From positions 1,328,717-1,392,716 of the forward strand of contig VZRZ01002329.1 of NCBI GenBank assembly GCA_013398175.1: DNA of 64,000 nt. Direction: 5' to 3'. Of the stretch, positions 1-13,500 are shown piece by piece. The translations under genes and the position numbers were made by a program. The stretch's first letter is position 1. The number at the start of each line of letters is the position of its first letter. The notes beneath the pieces were generated by a model. That model was given only the letters and a program-made list of their open reading frames with translations, ran no database searches and was not told where the DNA came from. The stretch comes from Climacteris rufus. Lineage: Eukaryota > Chordata > Aves > Passeriformes > Climacteridae.

Positions 1-269
1 TCCATCTGTGCCTGGAGAGAACAGTGCAAGGAGTACCCCACAGGAAAGTCCTGAGCCTGTGTTGCAGACAGTGTTTGGAAAGATTGCAACTTGTAAAGTG
101 AGAACAGGCCAGGACTGGCATCCAGGGGACCCTCAAGAGGGAGATGGAAAATTGTGAGGAAAACAACCTTGGCAACAGTTCAACTGCTCAGTGCAAGGTG
201 CAGGTGGGAAGGAGTGGCAGAGGGGTGCCCTGTCTGCAGCAGGTCCTGGGCTGGTGACCCTGGCCTAGG

Positions 270-430
270 ATCCTTTTAACCCATGAGTGAAATACTTGAT
301 CCTCGAGTTATTTCACTTCCAGAATCCTGTTAGCACACATGTAAAATACTTCATCCTTGAGTTAACTTCATTTTCAGAATCCTGTTAGCACATGTGTAGT
401 ACTTGACACTCAAGTTATTTCATTTTCAGC
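270..430. repeat. Tandem repeat, three diverged ~54-bp copies
   Basis: Three head-to-tail copies run at about 270-323, 324-378 and 379-430. The second and third begin with ATCCTGTTAGCACA and all contain a block close to AATACTTGATCC followed by a GAGTTATTTCA-like block. The first copy is the most diverged, with ATCCTTTTAACCC at its start. Copies differ by scattered substitutions and 1-3 bp indels, so the array is old. It does not resemble a known satellite family to me and carries no open frame. Confidence 0.85.
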
Positions 431-3400
431 ATTTCAAATGACACCAACACTGTGCAGTGATCTGAAAAATCCACACCACCACCACCACAGAAATGTCCAA
501 CAGCAAGTATTACACTGTAGATTAATATTGTCAACTTCTGCAGCTGAAAAAAAGCAAAATTACCACTTTAGGCTTACCTAGCTAATAAAAAAACTGCAAA
601 ACAACAAAAGTCACATGCATTCAGTATTTTTGAGTGATCTCTAACTTACAGACTTGTTTCCACTGCTTGTTTGGGTGGTTTGGAGCCTTCTAAGCTTCTC
701 CTAGGTTGAAGAGTAAAGTACTGAGAGCATACAATCCACAATGCATCAGTCTGTATCTCTGGACAAATATCCAGCAGTTGTTGGTCCAAGTTTGTCAGTG
801 ACAGAAGGTAAGGAAGATAAGCCAGGCCTCCATTATAAAACTTTTAATAAGTAATAAATCCTGTTTTCTATTTTACTGAAAGCTGATTGAAGGGATTTAG
901 GGAGAGGGAAAGATATGATAGAAGGGACTGGTCCTAGGAGGGAATCATGCTGTGCTTTGGATTAGGATGCAATACAGGAACCCTGAAAACAGAGAAATTG
1001 AGCAATCATACTGGGACTCCACAAATATATTTGTCAACATTACTAACTCCATTTTGCGAGCTAACAAACTCCGTCTTGCCATGAACAGCTTTTTTAATGG
1101 ATTTTTGTTTTAATCATAGATTATGGTAGAAATAGACCAAACTAGAGCTTAGAATTAAGTGTCTTGCCTATTTCAGTAGAGCTCACATTCAGACATCCAG
1201 CCCCAGTTTTTCAGATCAGGCACAGAGCTCTGTCAAGAGAATCAGAGCACCCAGGGAAAGGCACACTTTATCACAGAGCTTTTAAGGAAAATGATAAAGC
1301 TCCAGCCTCAAAGTGCTGGCACGGGCTCCATGTTCAGAGCCCACACAACACACGCCCAGGGTAATCCCCCCTTTGTGCACAGTGCCCAGCAGAGCCTGGC
1401 TGCACACAGAGCTCAGAGCTCCTGGGAAGGGCTGCCTGTGCCTCCTCACCATCCCTGCCTGAGCCTTTTGGGTCAGGAGTGGGATTCTTTGCTGGGGATG
1501 AGGCTCAGCATTCAGGAGCTGCCTGGCAGGGAACACACCCCTGGCAGGGTCCTCCATGAACAATCAACACCACAGCAGGACCAGGTTGTCATGCCATGGT
1601 GTAACAGGCATGAAGAACCTAATAATGGGATGAAATGCCCAGATTTGTGCTATCACAGTGAAGAACCTGATATCAAAATAGGTACCAAGATATCAAGCTC
1701 ATTTGATGATAAAAAACATGAAAAAACTCAATTCACAATACTGTAAACTACTCACTCTCGAGTAGTACTCAAAAAAATGTAATAGCCAGGTTTTATAAGC
1801 TCAGCTTTTCCTTTAATTTAACCAAAATGAAAAAATATTCCTATACAGAAAATCAGAACTAAAAGAGATCTGTAGGATGAAAGCAGAAAGCAAAGACCTT
1901 CAGCATAACTGTACCTGTAGATATCACACACATCTGTCCTTCCACCTTTCTGTTCCAGCCTTGAAACCAGAACCAGCATGCAAATATCTCAAGGATGTGC
2001 CAGGAAGCTTGGATATTTTATTATAAAACAAACTCCTATAAAAAAAAAATGTCCTTTCTCACCATTTGAAACCTCTTACTTTTCTATCAAGTAGACACTT
2101 GAAAGAAGAGGGGCAAGAGAAATTGTGCTGAACATTTGATACTTGAGATCACAACACCAGGAACAAATACACTTGAGGGTGTGCAAGGTTGTCCTGCCTG
2201 TACTGATCCAAACACTCAAGCACAAACAAGGAACTCAATTAAAAGGGAAAGTTGGTCAACAAAAAGCAGAACAACTTAAAAATCAGCCAAATTCTTGTTT
2301 TTATGAATAGCACTTCTTGCTCTGAGCATCCTTATTCTGTTCCCCACCTCGGCCTTAAGAAATGCCAACACTAATTGCTGCTCTTGTGACATTAGTTTGT
2401 CAGGCACCAGAGACACTGGGAAAAATAATTTTTAAATACTTTGTATGTCAAACAGTAGAACCTTTCAAAACATTTATGATAAAACAAATTAAAAACAGGG
2501 TAATACTTCAGAATCCTTCCTGCTCCTGACAGACCCTGCCTTTACTCTCTCCCCATTTTCATTTCCTGGAGATCTCACTCCTTGTTACTTCCACCAGTAG
2601 CCTTCTCTTAAAAAAGCAGCTCTGAGCAATGCAGTAAAGGCTTACCCCACAGAATGACAATACTGCCATGAATATATGAGAATCTGGAAGATTTTTGATC
2701 TAAACTGTTGCTGGATTCAACACATTTCAGTTGCCATTAGAAAAAAATCTTAAATAATGAATACCAGTATGAGCTGGTACATCTAGTAATTGGTGAAGAC
2801 AAGCTGGAAAGAAGGATAGGATTGTACCCAGAACAGGCTAAAAAGAAAATATCCTCTCCTAACATTTAAGTTATTCCTCATGATCTTTAGTATCAAAAGA
2901 GGAGAGTGCTCCATCTTTTTATTTTATTTTTTAAAGTGCTCAGGGTTAACATTGCCAAAATTCCATCATAGTCTGAAAATAAAGCCGAAACTTTTTGCTG
3001 CTTTCAGGAGGTGAACCTTCCCTAAAAGTAAGGAACTAAGAGGAGAACTGTAACTGATCGCTATATTTTATTGCAAATACCACATTTGTAGCAAAAAGAC
3101 AGATGTCTTGCACATTCTAGTGTAATCTCAAAGCTTTAGTACTGGCCACTGCCCCCCCAAAAAATCCCAGATATTTGGTTCCTAAACTCAAAACATTATA
3201 AATTTTTCAGGGAGATAAGCTATAACTGCTCCATGTTTGGATTTTTTTTATTAGATTTTATTCCCCAGATATAGTGGCTGACAAAGCATGGAGAGTTTAC
3301 TGTAAGAGATGCTGATTTACTAGCAAATGGCTCAGCACAGTTCTCAACAGCACACCGTAAAATTATTCAAGGAGCCTGTTTGTATGGCAAAGAACAAGCA

Positions 3401-4366
3401 CCATTTATAATGTGAAATGTAATGCAGGCAAACATTTTCTGTTTCCTACAGTGTCAGGCCTCTATTCTAATAACTAAAGATGTGTCAAACACATACTCAG
3501 AACAGAAAATGAAAAACAGGATAATAAATCTTCTAAGGACAGGAAAATAACACTTAGTATTTGAATAAAGAAAAAATCCTTAGAAGAAGTATTAGAAAAA
3601 CAGAAAAAAAAATTGATGCAGTTTATTAATTTAGGCAGATGCTCCCACCCTGTAAGAGAAGAAAGAGCTGGAGTCAAAAAAACATCCAAGTGGAGCAAAG
3701 TTACAGCTGGAAAACGCAGTGGTTGCCCCAGAAGGAAGGTCAAGGCTATGAACTTCAGCCTTGGGGGGATAGTCCCAGCACAAGGAGACAGCCAGCACCT
3801 CACAGAGATGCCATTTTCTGAGGAATTCAGGTATTTGCACCCACAGCACATTTTCAAATGCAGCAGGGCAATGTTTTGGCTTGGGCAAGGGAAAGTGGTG
3901 CTGAGCCAGGGTCAGAATGTCCTTCCAAATTCCTGGAGGACCATTCTGGGTGTGCCTCCTCAAGGATTTTGTGATCCCATCTCTAGAGTTCTGCAAAGAA
4001 ATCACCAGAAATGCCTCGTGTTGTGCTTCACTTGCTGTCCTGTTGCACCACCTAAGCTTTAGTGAGACTCTTTGGAAGTTCGTCCCTGCAAAGCTGCCCC
4101 AAAGGACTCCTGGATAAATGCCAGATTTAATGTGCAGGATGAGAAAGTGATTGTAAACTACACGTGGTAAAGGGGGGAATATGTCAATGTGATGAGGAAA
4201 TATATTAATATTCAAATTTGTGATAAAAATCCTATGAAGAAATATTAAGACAACATAGAAAGTCATAAGCATGACAGCAGAAAACAGAATTTGGGAGAAT
4301 CACAAGGGGGAAAGATTGATCTTTTTCCTCTGTCCTGCATTTCCCCCTTAATGATGCAGCAATATA

Positions 4367-4392
4367 GCAGCAAGCTGATTTCAGCTTGCTGC
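4367..4392. repeat. Perfect 12-bp inverted repeat with 2-base spacer
   Basis: The arm GCAGCAAGCTGA at 4367-4378 is followed by TT and then by its exact reverse complement TCAGCTTGCTGC at 4381-4392. Single-stranded DNA or RNA of this segment could fold into a compact hairpin, and as duplex it is a near-palindrome. It is too short and too tight-looped for a microRNA precursor. No target-site duplication or element boundary is visible around it. Confidence 0.9.
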
Positions 4393-7369
4393 CTCCTTTC
4401 AGACATAATTTAAATTTGACAGCAATACGAATAATAGTGACATTTTCAGACATTCATGCCAAAGTTTTGCAATACTGGAGGCCTCGCTCATTAAACATTT
4501 ATTTATATCTGTGTTCCACAAGCTGCAGAAAAGGATACAAAAATGGAACTCCATTGACAAACATTTCACCCAACTGCTGGCCATGTTCCTCCAACACAGA
4601 TGGCTGGCTGAGACACTTAAACTAAAACTAAATCACTGAGACTCTGCCCTCCTGCAAGCAGTGGCCCCTCCTGAAAGCACGTGAACTATCAAAAACAAAC
4701 ATCACCTCTTGAGATCTTAAATCATCCTAGCCCAAGGTACAGACCAACAGGATGTTGACTTTTAAAAGTCTTGATGAATTCCTGCATAATTCAGAATACA
4801 AAGTATGAAGAATTGTGGAAAAATTCCAGCCTTTAACTTTCAGAAATTGATTCTTCCCCCTCCTCTTTACATGTTGCTTGTCTTGCAAAGGGAGAGAACT
4901 TCTCTGTAGGGGATGTACTTTCCTGTCAGCATGGGAAATGTCAGAGGACACAGTTGTTAACCCAGTTAAGATTTCTGTAGGGACTCTAAATGATCTCAAC
5001 TGAAATATCACAGCTCTGCCTTTTGGAAGGCGGATACAGACAATAAAATAAAATGAAACAAACACTGAAGCAGGTAGAATTCACCAAATCTTCCAATAAA
5101 CAGCTTATTTCTACTAAAGACCTATCATTCAGTGCTGTCTGTTTTTTCACCACAATGCACAAGGTTTCAGTGCCACGTGGGGCTCCACTGAGGACACACA
5201 GCCTGGTGTTGGTGTTCAGCTCAGAGCCCACCCACCTCCTTCCTCCCCCGTGTCATTCTTGAACTGGCAGTTCAGACAGCTCTTTAGTTTAATGATTAGT
5301 GTGTCTTTCAGATTCTTCTATTCCCATGTACTTCCTATGCACAGCAAAATAATTACCAGTAGGGCAGGGGTGTTGTTTTCCCACCAAGCACGTGGAGCAC
5401 CATTTTCTCATCCTCTGTAGGAGCAGCAACCAGCCCCATCTTTAAATAAAAATTCTGAACTAGACAAACGAGGTTGGCTCACAAAGCAGTTACAGCACTG
5501 CCTGGGTTTCCATGCACAGGCAAACAGCAGAAGGGCAAATTGCCAGCTCAGGTCTCCAAGCAAGGATTGATAACATTTCATGGGAAGCCAGCCTCTTAAA
5601 GCAAGAGGTCAGATGGTTAGACTGTATTCTTCTTTATGATATTTGTTTACATGGTTACCGTGAATTTTTTGGATTTTTATTATCTCTTCAGTATTAACTT
5701 CTCAGAATAATTGTATCAAGGCTTTTTTCCTCATATTTGTTATTTATTTGCACTTTTATGATACATTTTCACAAGTTAATGAGAAATTTGTATGTTTGGG
5801 GCATTTAGTGGAAGAACATGTCCTACAAAAATTATATTAAGGTTCCTCACATAAAGGATTCTTCAAAGTTACACTGCAGAGCACGAAGTGAACAAATTTG
5901 AGATCACCTTCATGCTTCTCAGACAAAAACACTGAAAGAGACAAACACAAAAGAAGAAACTTCTCCAAACTTTACAACCTAAAAAAATATATTTTCTTTT
6001 AACAGAATTTACCTGTACTTGATTTACAAAACAGAGCACAGGAATAACATTCTGTGCAAGGAGCACCATAAATACTGTGAAATGACTAACAAGAGACACA
6101 CAGCAATGGAATCTGGTTGCTTTTATAGTGCAGGATTTGTCACTGTGAATCAGGAGGTGTTGTGAAAGGGCAGTAAAGTCTGGTGAGTGATTGTGACAGG
6201 CTGGAGCCTGGCAGGGTAAGAAAGCCCTTTGTGCTTCAGGAGTGGGCATCTTATCTTGATGGGTGGAAGAAAGAAAGAAAAAAAAATCAGGCAAGATTGA
6301 CTTCAAGATGTTTCTCTTAATGAAAGTTTTCGTGTCAACAGTCATTCCAATGCTAATGTCAACATTTTTTTGGAAGTAGTACCCTATAACATTCATTAGG
6401 GATGTCATAAGCATCCCACAACATATGGTGTCTCAAATCCAATTACTTTTCTATTCAAACCATGACCTTGAATAGGTTTTTAAAACAAGAAAGAAGATGG
6501 AAACAAAGCCCCTATTGCTTATTTGATGCCTCAGTGGCATACTGCTGAAATTCAGAATTATGTCAAATTGTCTTTCTGTTTGTTTTGCTTTCCAGTTTTT
6601 TCACCTAATCTAAAAAAGTCATGAAAGCTTGTTTTGTTTTGTTTTTTTTTTAAGTAGTGGTGGCAACATCTACTTCCTGAGACTATTTTCACATTAGAAG
6701 CACGCTGGCACACAGAAAAGGGCATTTTGAAATACTTTAAGCAGTCGTTGGCTGGGTTTCAAGTATCTCTGATTCCAAAGGCTGACCCTGGAGTTCTCTA
6801 CATCCTGCATGGCCTGGAGCTGAAATCCCTCTCTGCTGTGATAACCTCCCAACCCAGATGTACAAGAGCCTCTCACTGACCAGCATTTCCTCCCTGCAGC
6901 TGCTGCCTTGGCTCGTCTCTGGACATCACTCTTTCCAGCTCAATCCATGAAAAAACTCACAAAAATCTTAGAAGTGTTCCTAAGACTAAGATTTAGGCCC
7001 TGAACCTGGGTAAGTCAAGAAACAGAAGAAACTTTTTCATCTCTATGTTACCTTTGGAAAGCACTAATTTCACACAAAGATTATTTGGCAATACTTTTTT
7101 GTCAGACAGAGCTTTTCTTCTGTGACCACCTTCCCCTATATGATTTTAACAAAAGCCCCAAGGATATTTTGCTTATGTGAAGGTCTAAAAACCTAATCCA
7201 TTCTATCTCAAGCATGTTATGCCTCCAGAAAATAAGTTCTTTATAAATATAAATGGTATCTTACTGAAACTTCTTCTCTTGCCACAAGAATAGGGATATC
7301 GCTGTGCTGCTATACAAATAATACTGGTTATAGAAAACTTACAGTTACTTGCCATGCTTTTGCAAGTTC

Positions 7370-7570
7370 TTACTAAATCAGATTATATTGTTACTATATA
7401 AACACTGATGCCTTTAATGGTACAATTAAATCTCAAGCAATTACTGTAGATAGCCACCATAGTTCTTCACTGAGCTTTGCTGAAATATCCCAAATCATTC
7501 TTGCAGTTTAATGCATTTAAATATGTAATTATGTTCAGCATATGTCCATTTATTATGCACAGTCACTGGA
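7370..7570. promoter_or_regulatory. Candidate conserved non-coding element (AT-rich, homeodomain/POU-like words)
   Basis: This block is low in simple repeats but dense in AT-rich transcription-factor-like words, including ATGCATTTAAAT (POU/octamer-like) near 7511 and GTAATTATG (homeodomain-like) just after. It has the texture of conserved developmental enhancers. That is inference from word content only, without any cross-species alignment. Confidence 0.2.
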
Positions 7571-10500
7571 AATCAAGTTCACTTTGAATATATTTTCTAA
7601 CTGATACTTAAAAACACTGGCATACAAAATAAGTGCTGAGGCTATATTAATGCACAGATAAATACATTAACCTAAACCTCTGTTACCCTTTTTAATGATA
7701 AGAACATTAATTCAAGACATTCACTCATGAAAATATTCATCATTTTCCTCTCAACTTTCAAGTAACTTACAAGCTACAGAAAGATCAAATATTATTAATA
7801 TTTCAGAAAAAGAAATATTGATGAAAGAAAAATCCAGGGGAAAAAAAGAACCCGTGCAAAAAAAAATGAACTGAAAGAGCTGACTTGTCTCAATAGCCAT
7901 CAGGATTATTCAGGGGAATAGCACTCAGTAAGAGAGGCCATCTTTTAAAATACTGCACATTTGCAGCGTTATTGATTGTGTGAACTTTGCAGAACGAGGA
8001 GCTGACAGCACTGCAGCAGGAAACGTGCCCATTCCAGAGAAGGAGTCCTCAGCTCTCTGGGATTTCCCCCCAGCCTGGGGGCCTGGGACACCTTTGTTCC
8101 ACCAGAGGCTGGACTTGGAGCCTGTGACAAATCACAGCCTCCTCTCAGGTCTCTGTTCACACCTAAAAGTGCAGGTAAAACCTCAGCACCACAGGGAAGG
8201 GCTGAGGTGGGAATCAGCCCCTAAACAATTCAGATGCTGCGGCAGTGGAAGCCCTTATAAAGTTTTGGATGGATTTGCAGCACAGGCACAGCCTGAACTG
8301 TGCAATATTTCCCATCACTGGTGGTTTGGGGTTTTTTAATGATCCCTCCAAGCACAGGGAGAGAGAAACCTAAGCCCCATCCCATTCCATGAGGAATTGT
8401 TAGGTCTGCCTGACCAGCAGGAATTGAGCTATCAAACTACAGCCAGCAGTGCTTAGAAAAAAAAATATTTAGCATTTAGATAATTATGTGAATTTTCCAG
8501 ATGCCTTCAAAATGACACACCACCCTTTCTAGATGTGTAACCACGGTGGACTTCAGTGGCTGGTACAGAGCTACTCAAAAAAAAGAAAGTAATTCCTCCA
8601 AATGCCAAGTTCTGCACCTCCAAATTGTCATTTTCCATTTCCAGTCCACTTCACTCCTTGCATATTTTTCTCTGCATCTTCCCACTCCCCATAGTGAACA
8701 CAAAGATAAGCACACAGAAAATCTTGCTGAGCAGGATCAGATAGTGTAAAAAATATACATATTAAAAAAAAAAAATGGATACCAAGGTCTTTTTCATCAA
8801 CGCACAGAACAGACTTGCATAAAATCCATAAACAGCAAGATAAACAAAATATTATCAGAAAGAAAAATGTTACTTTAAAAGCAAAAATGTAAGGTTAAGG
8901 ATTTAAAGAAAAAAGAGAGAATAGTGAAATTAAGCAAGCGTAAAATAAAAACAGTGGGAACTATTGTTGTGTCATGTGGTTCAGAATAAGTGAAGTGAGA
9001 CAGCAACAAATGTTTCTATTAAGACTGAATGCTGCCTTTCAGGATGCTGTTTAATACTGGCAAAGTATGGAGAGGGCAGAACTAACAACGACTGACAGCA
9101 AGTAGAAAATGAACACAAACTCAGTGCTGAACAAGAAAACCAGTATAAGTGATAATGACTCAGCCTAATTAATAATACTTTTAAGAAAAATTCAATCTCT
9201 GCCATTTTTAGAGGTGGGAGGTGATTTACCTGAGGGGGACTAGACACAGAAACATTAATGCCCTCTGGATTGTGAAACAAAGAAATCTGTTCCCCAGCCC
9301 TCTGCATCATCCTTCACTGTGCTGAAGAGCTGTTGCCATGAGACAAATGTTGCCAGATTTTTTTTTTTTGCATGCATTTGGAGGCCCAAGTTCAGCAGTG
9401 ATCGATTTTTGATGGTGACTTTACAGAGACCACACAATATGTGAGTGCAAAACCAAATTACAGTGCAATACTTACTGGGGAAAGCAAAGTGTGAAGCACC
9501 TCACTCGTTAGAATGCCTCAGCATGGACAATTGCTTAACTAATGCTCTCCAGCGTGTGCATGAGGTCATTCCAAAACAGAGATGTCCTACTGTATAGAGT
9601 AGCACCCCTCCCCAAATCCCTAAGCATTACATTTATTTTCTTTGTTATTTATTGCATCCTTTACCTGGACAAGGCTAAGACAGCCTTCTCTCATAAGCTG
9701 TCATAATTGCTTTTGGGTTTATTTTCTGTCAGCAGCTGTGCAATGACTATTGTTGTTTAAGGTTAAAATTCATGTCCCAGCATTTTGATTCCTCTTCTTT
9801 TAGCAGTGGGTGAAGTATTCCTTTCTCCCAGATGTATCTCAGCACCCCAGGAATATCTGCATTGATTCCACTGGGAAAAAAGTCCTCTCTAATTAGTAAA
9901 CATTTTATGCTTCTTAAAAATGGAAGTTGATACAGAAAGACAAGATGTGGCTGTGAGAGATGGGATATGAGAGAATTCTCCCAGCCCACCTGGAAATGGT
10001 GATGACAGAAACTGGCACTAAGGCCCCAGACACTGCATACAAGCCTGCCGTGTCTACAAGTGCATGGGAAACAAGCTAAAATTCATGTACCTCATCTCAT
10101 GTACTGCTGTCACTCTTGTTAAATGAAAAATAACACAGAATTTTATCACTGATGTATCCTGTGTTACTGGAACCTCACCAGCCGATCCCAGGGCATTGCA
10201 CTGCCACATCTCTTCTCCCACAAACATCCACAGACCTGGAAGAGGACACAGAAGTTCTGCACTCACCCTCTCTATTAATATCAGAAGCAAAAGGGACAAC
10301 TCGGGCAAGACCTTTGCTCAAATTCATTCATTTGGCATTTCAAACTAGAGCCAAAGCCAGCACAATGCTCATAGTCATTTATAAAGTATCATAGATGGGT
10401 ATATAATGAAGGAGCTTGCTAGTTTAGGAGTAAAACATAAAAAGCCTGTTGAGCCAGGACTAACCAGTGTTCCCAGTGAGTGGGTTACAGAAAATGACCC

Positions 10501-13500
10501 AAACCTGATGCCACTTTCCTCCCTCAGATTTTCCTGGGATATCTGTGGTCTCACCCATTTCAGACAGTCAAATCCTAGGCCAGGCTTTCTTTGAGAAGGG
10601 ATCAAACAGGAAAGACATGAAAACCTCATGAGCATTCATAGAGCACTTTGCAATCACCACCAAGAGGGTCCTGATTGACCCCAGAGTCTCATGAATCCCA
10701 ATGGCAAAACTGCTGAAAGCAGCAATGGTACCTGCAGGGAGCTGAATCCTGATGAATCAGTGTGGTACCCTCAGTCCGCATTGTCTGGACACAAGGAAGG
10801 ATCTCCTCAGCTTTTTGAAGCTTTGTCATGCACAGCAGATGAGCAGGAACTCCAGTCCTAAGGGCAGAAACCAAAAATGAATGGAGGTCAGAGAGAAACA
10901 CTTTCCTTTCCCTGTCTTTACTAAGTCAGCCAAAGCTTATTTCAAGATACTTTCCTGGAGGGAAAACCCCAGGCACCTGCAAACTTTGCAGGATCAGTGT
11001 GAAGGCTCAGAGACTTGGTGAAACAGAACATTCCCATATACACCCCCAAAGTGTGCCTACACTACAGTACACAACCCAACAACAGTCCACATTTGAAAAA
11101 AATAAAACCAGCAGAGCCAGACCAGTATCCTCACATGAAGTCCCTCAAGCCAGCATATTCAAGGTTTATCTGGGCACTGCAAGCAGTTATATGTACTCAT
11201 TTCTTTAATAGCAAATTTTCTTCTCCTTGTATATCTCAGTTTGTTTCTTAATTTCATCAAACTAAAGGTCCTTTCCACAATTTTCAAGTACAAGATGAAC
11301 ACGTTTGTGAAAAGCCCATTAAATTGTTACCTTGTGCTTTACAGTATTACACAAGTTAAAACGGACTACAGATTTCTCTTAACTCTGGGAGTTTCTTGTA
11401 TCCACCTTTGCACTCATTTGCCAAGGAACAGTGATAATAAATATATCAATTCTTCTGTCCCCTACTGCTCAGAACACTGTAACACTTATTTATGTATTTT
11501 TATACACACATACAAAATGTCATACATGTGGCAGTCATTGATTATCCTATAATGGTTGGGGTATTCATATATCACAGCTCTGGCATACAGATGTTATCAT
11601 CTTCATCTCATGTTTTCAGAGCCCCGAGGAGTTTCATTTTTTAGGTTGATACCATAATTTCTCATGTTGTCAGTTCCAAGCGTGTATTGACAAGACTGTC
11701 AAGAAATTGCCTTTTATGCATTTATTTTCTCTCCCTCAGTTAATTCAAAGATTTTCAAATTACAAGAAGGATAATTTATCCTTTAAGGTGTAAATAAATC
11801 CAATGGAGACAATGCCTTTAAATTTATTTTTCTTATCGTACAATTAGTTGTTCCTTTCCAATAAAACTTTATTTTTATATGGCCCATTGTCATTCAGTTA
11901 ACATCCAGCTTTATGGTTCAGGACTTAGAACTCAATGGATGATTTTATTGAATAAGTTTCTATACAGTTCCATGATATAGCAAAATCATAATTATGTATT
12001 ATAATTTTTTTATCTTAGCAGTAGCAGTTTACTACTCCCCATCATAGATATCACCATAATGATAAATACTATGGGTAAATTTCTAGAGAAAGAGCAGTAA
12101 ATAAACAGCAATTTGTGATATTTCCTCAAATAGACTAAGAATAGTTGCAACATATAACCAGAGTCCAAATATCAGATTTACCAGAGCTGAAAATCCCACA
12201 TCATTAAGAGGTGCAGGTAGGAGAAGGAGGTGTTAGTGCAAGATAATCAGCTGAGAAGGAGGCAGGCCAGTCCTCAAGAATAACAGCAATGATTCAAGAA
12301 CAAAATAGGGTTTTAGTTGAAACCAAACTCATCAAGACAATCATGAAACACCCATAATTTGTTAATAATCTTAATGTCTAATCAAGCAGATTGTTTATCA
12401 GTATTAAAGACCTGTAGGATGAGCCTTCATATGTAATGAAATCTTCCCTTTTCCTTTATTTACAAAGGTGTGGGTAGAGTTTTTCACACATGAAGCAATT
12501 TCTATGAAATAGCCTTTCCTCAACTGCAGAATAAGCCCACTAAAAGAAGTGCTTCTTGAAAGCTGATCTTTATTTCCAGTGAACACCTGAGAAAATGCCA
12601 GCTCTAAAGAACTTTTACCACCTCCTGGTGACTTCAACCATCACATCACTCTCTTAAAAGAAAAATCTGCAGTTACTGTGGACCATTTCTGGCCATGCAA
12701 AAACCCACCACTGCAGGCTTGTACACATATGCAAAGCAGATTCTACCACAGATGTCTGTGTTTGTCACAAACAGCTGCTGATATTTATGAAGAAACTTCC
12801 AGGCCAGCATAATGCCATGGTGAAAATCATTTGTTGCTTCTTCTGTTTAGAAGAAATGGCAGTGGACACCTCTTTACCAGTTCCTTTAGAATAAATGCAT
12901 TAAATTCAATGGGAATTATTCCATTCACTCATTATCCCAGTTCATCATTGTCATCTCTGGAACACTCCTAAAAGAGTGAAAAAAGGGTTGAAAAAAGGGT
13001 TTTATGAAGTTTTCCTGAAAAAGCACTACAGGTTGGCTGTATTACTATTAATAACCTAGACAGCTTAAGCTAAACAAGATGTAAACAAGAGCTAAAGTGG
13101 TTGGAACTCCCCCAAAATGTAGCATTGTACATTTTGATCAGAAGATGCTGAATACTTTGCTGAAAACCAAAATTGTTTCCTCAAAACAACAGCAGGAATC
13201 CATCGCCAGGGCCTGGGTCTCCTGCCAGCTGTGACGTCCAGGGGAGCACGCTGAGGTAAAGCAGCAGCATTTGATCCCATTAGGGAAGGACAGAGGTCCA
13301 GGCTGGGCAGTTTGCTGGGATCAACATCTGCTTGAATCTCTTCTTGTTGATTAAAAATCCCCCTGGACTAAGCCATCCCCAATGTGTCTTTAAACAGTAA
13401 GTTAAAAGGTTCCTTTAAAGTTACAGCTGCTGAAGCCTAAATCTCTCCTTCCTTGATGACATTATGCACATCTATGAGAAGGATTTTCATGCTCTCTGTG

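Larger units (their letters stand above)
431..13000. other. Non-coding AT-rich stretch
   Basis: I see no supportable gene here. The stretch is mostly AT-rich unique sequence with short A or T runs. GC-richer patches lie near 1190-1590, 3640-4110, 5140-5260 and 7980-8220. The longer open frames in these patches overlap each other on both strands and show no recognisable domain. A strong hairpin at 4367-4392 and a candidate regulatory block at 7370-7570 are listed separately. If the exon at 26534 is real, this may be intron or upstream flank of that gene. Confidence 0.55.

Noticed and set aside
670..815. Possible exon between a CTCCTAG acceptor and the GTAAGG donor near 806
   Set aside because: Each reading frame contains an in-frame stop between the two sites.
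3631..4272. 213-codon open frame on the - strand, the longest in the window
   Set aside because: The opposite strand is open over much of the same segment, the composition looks random, and there is no recognisable domain or splice context.
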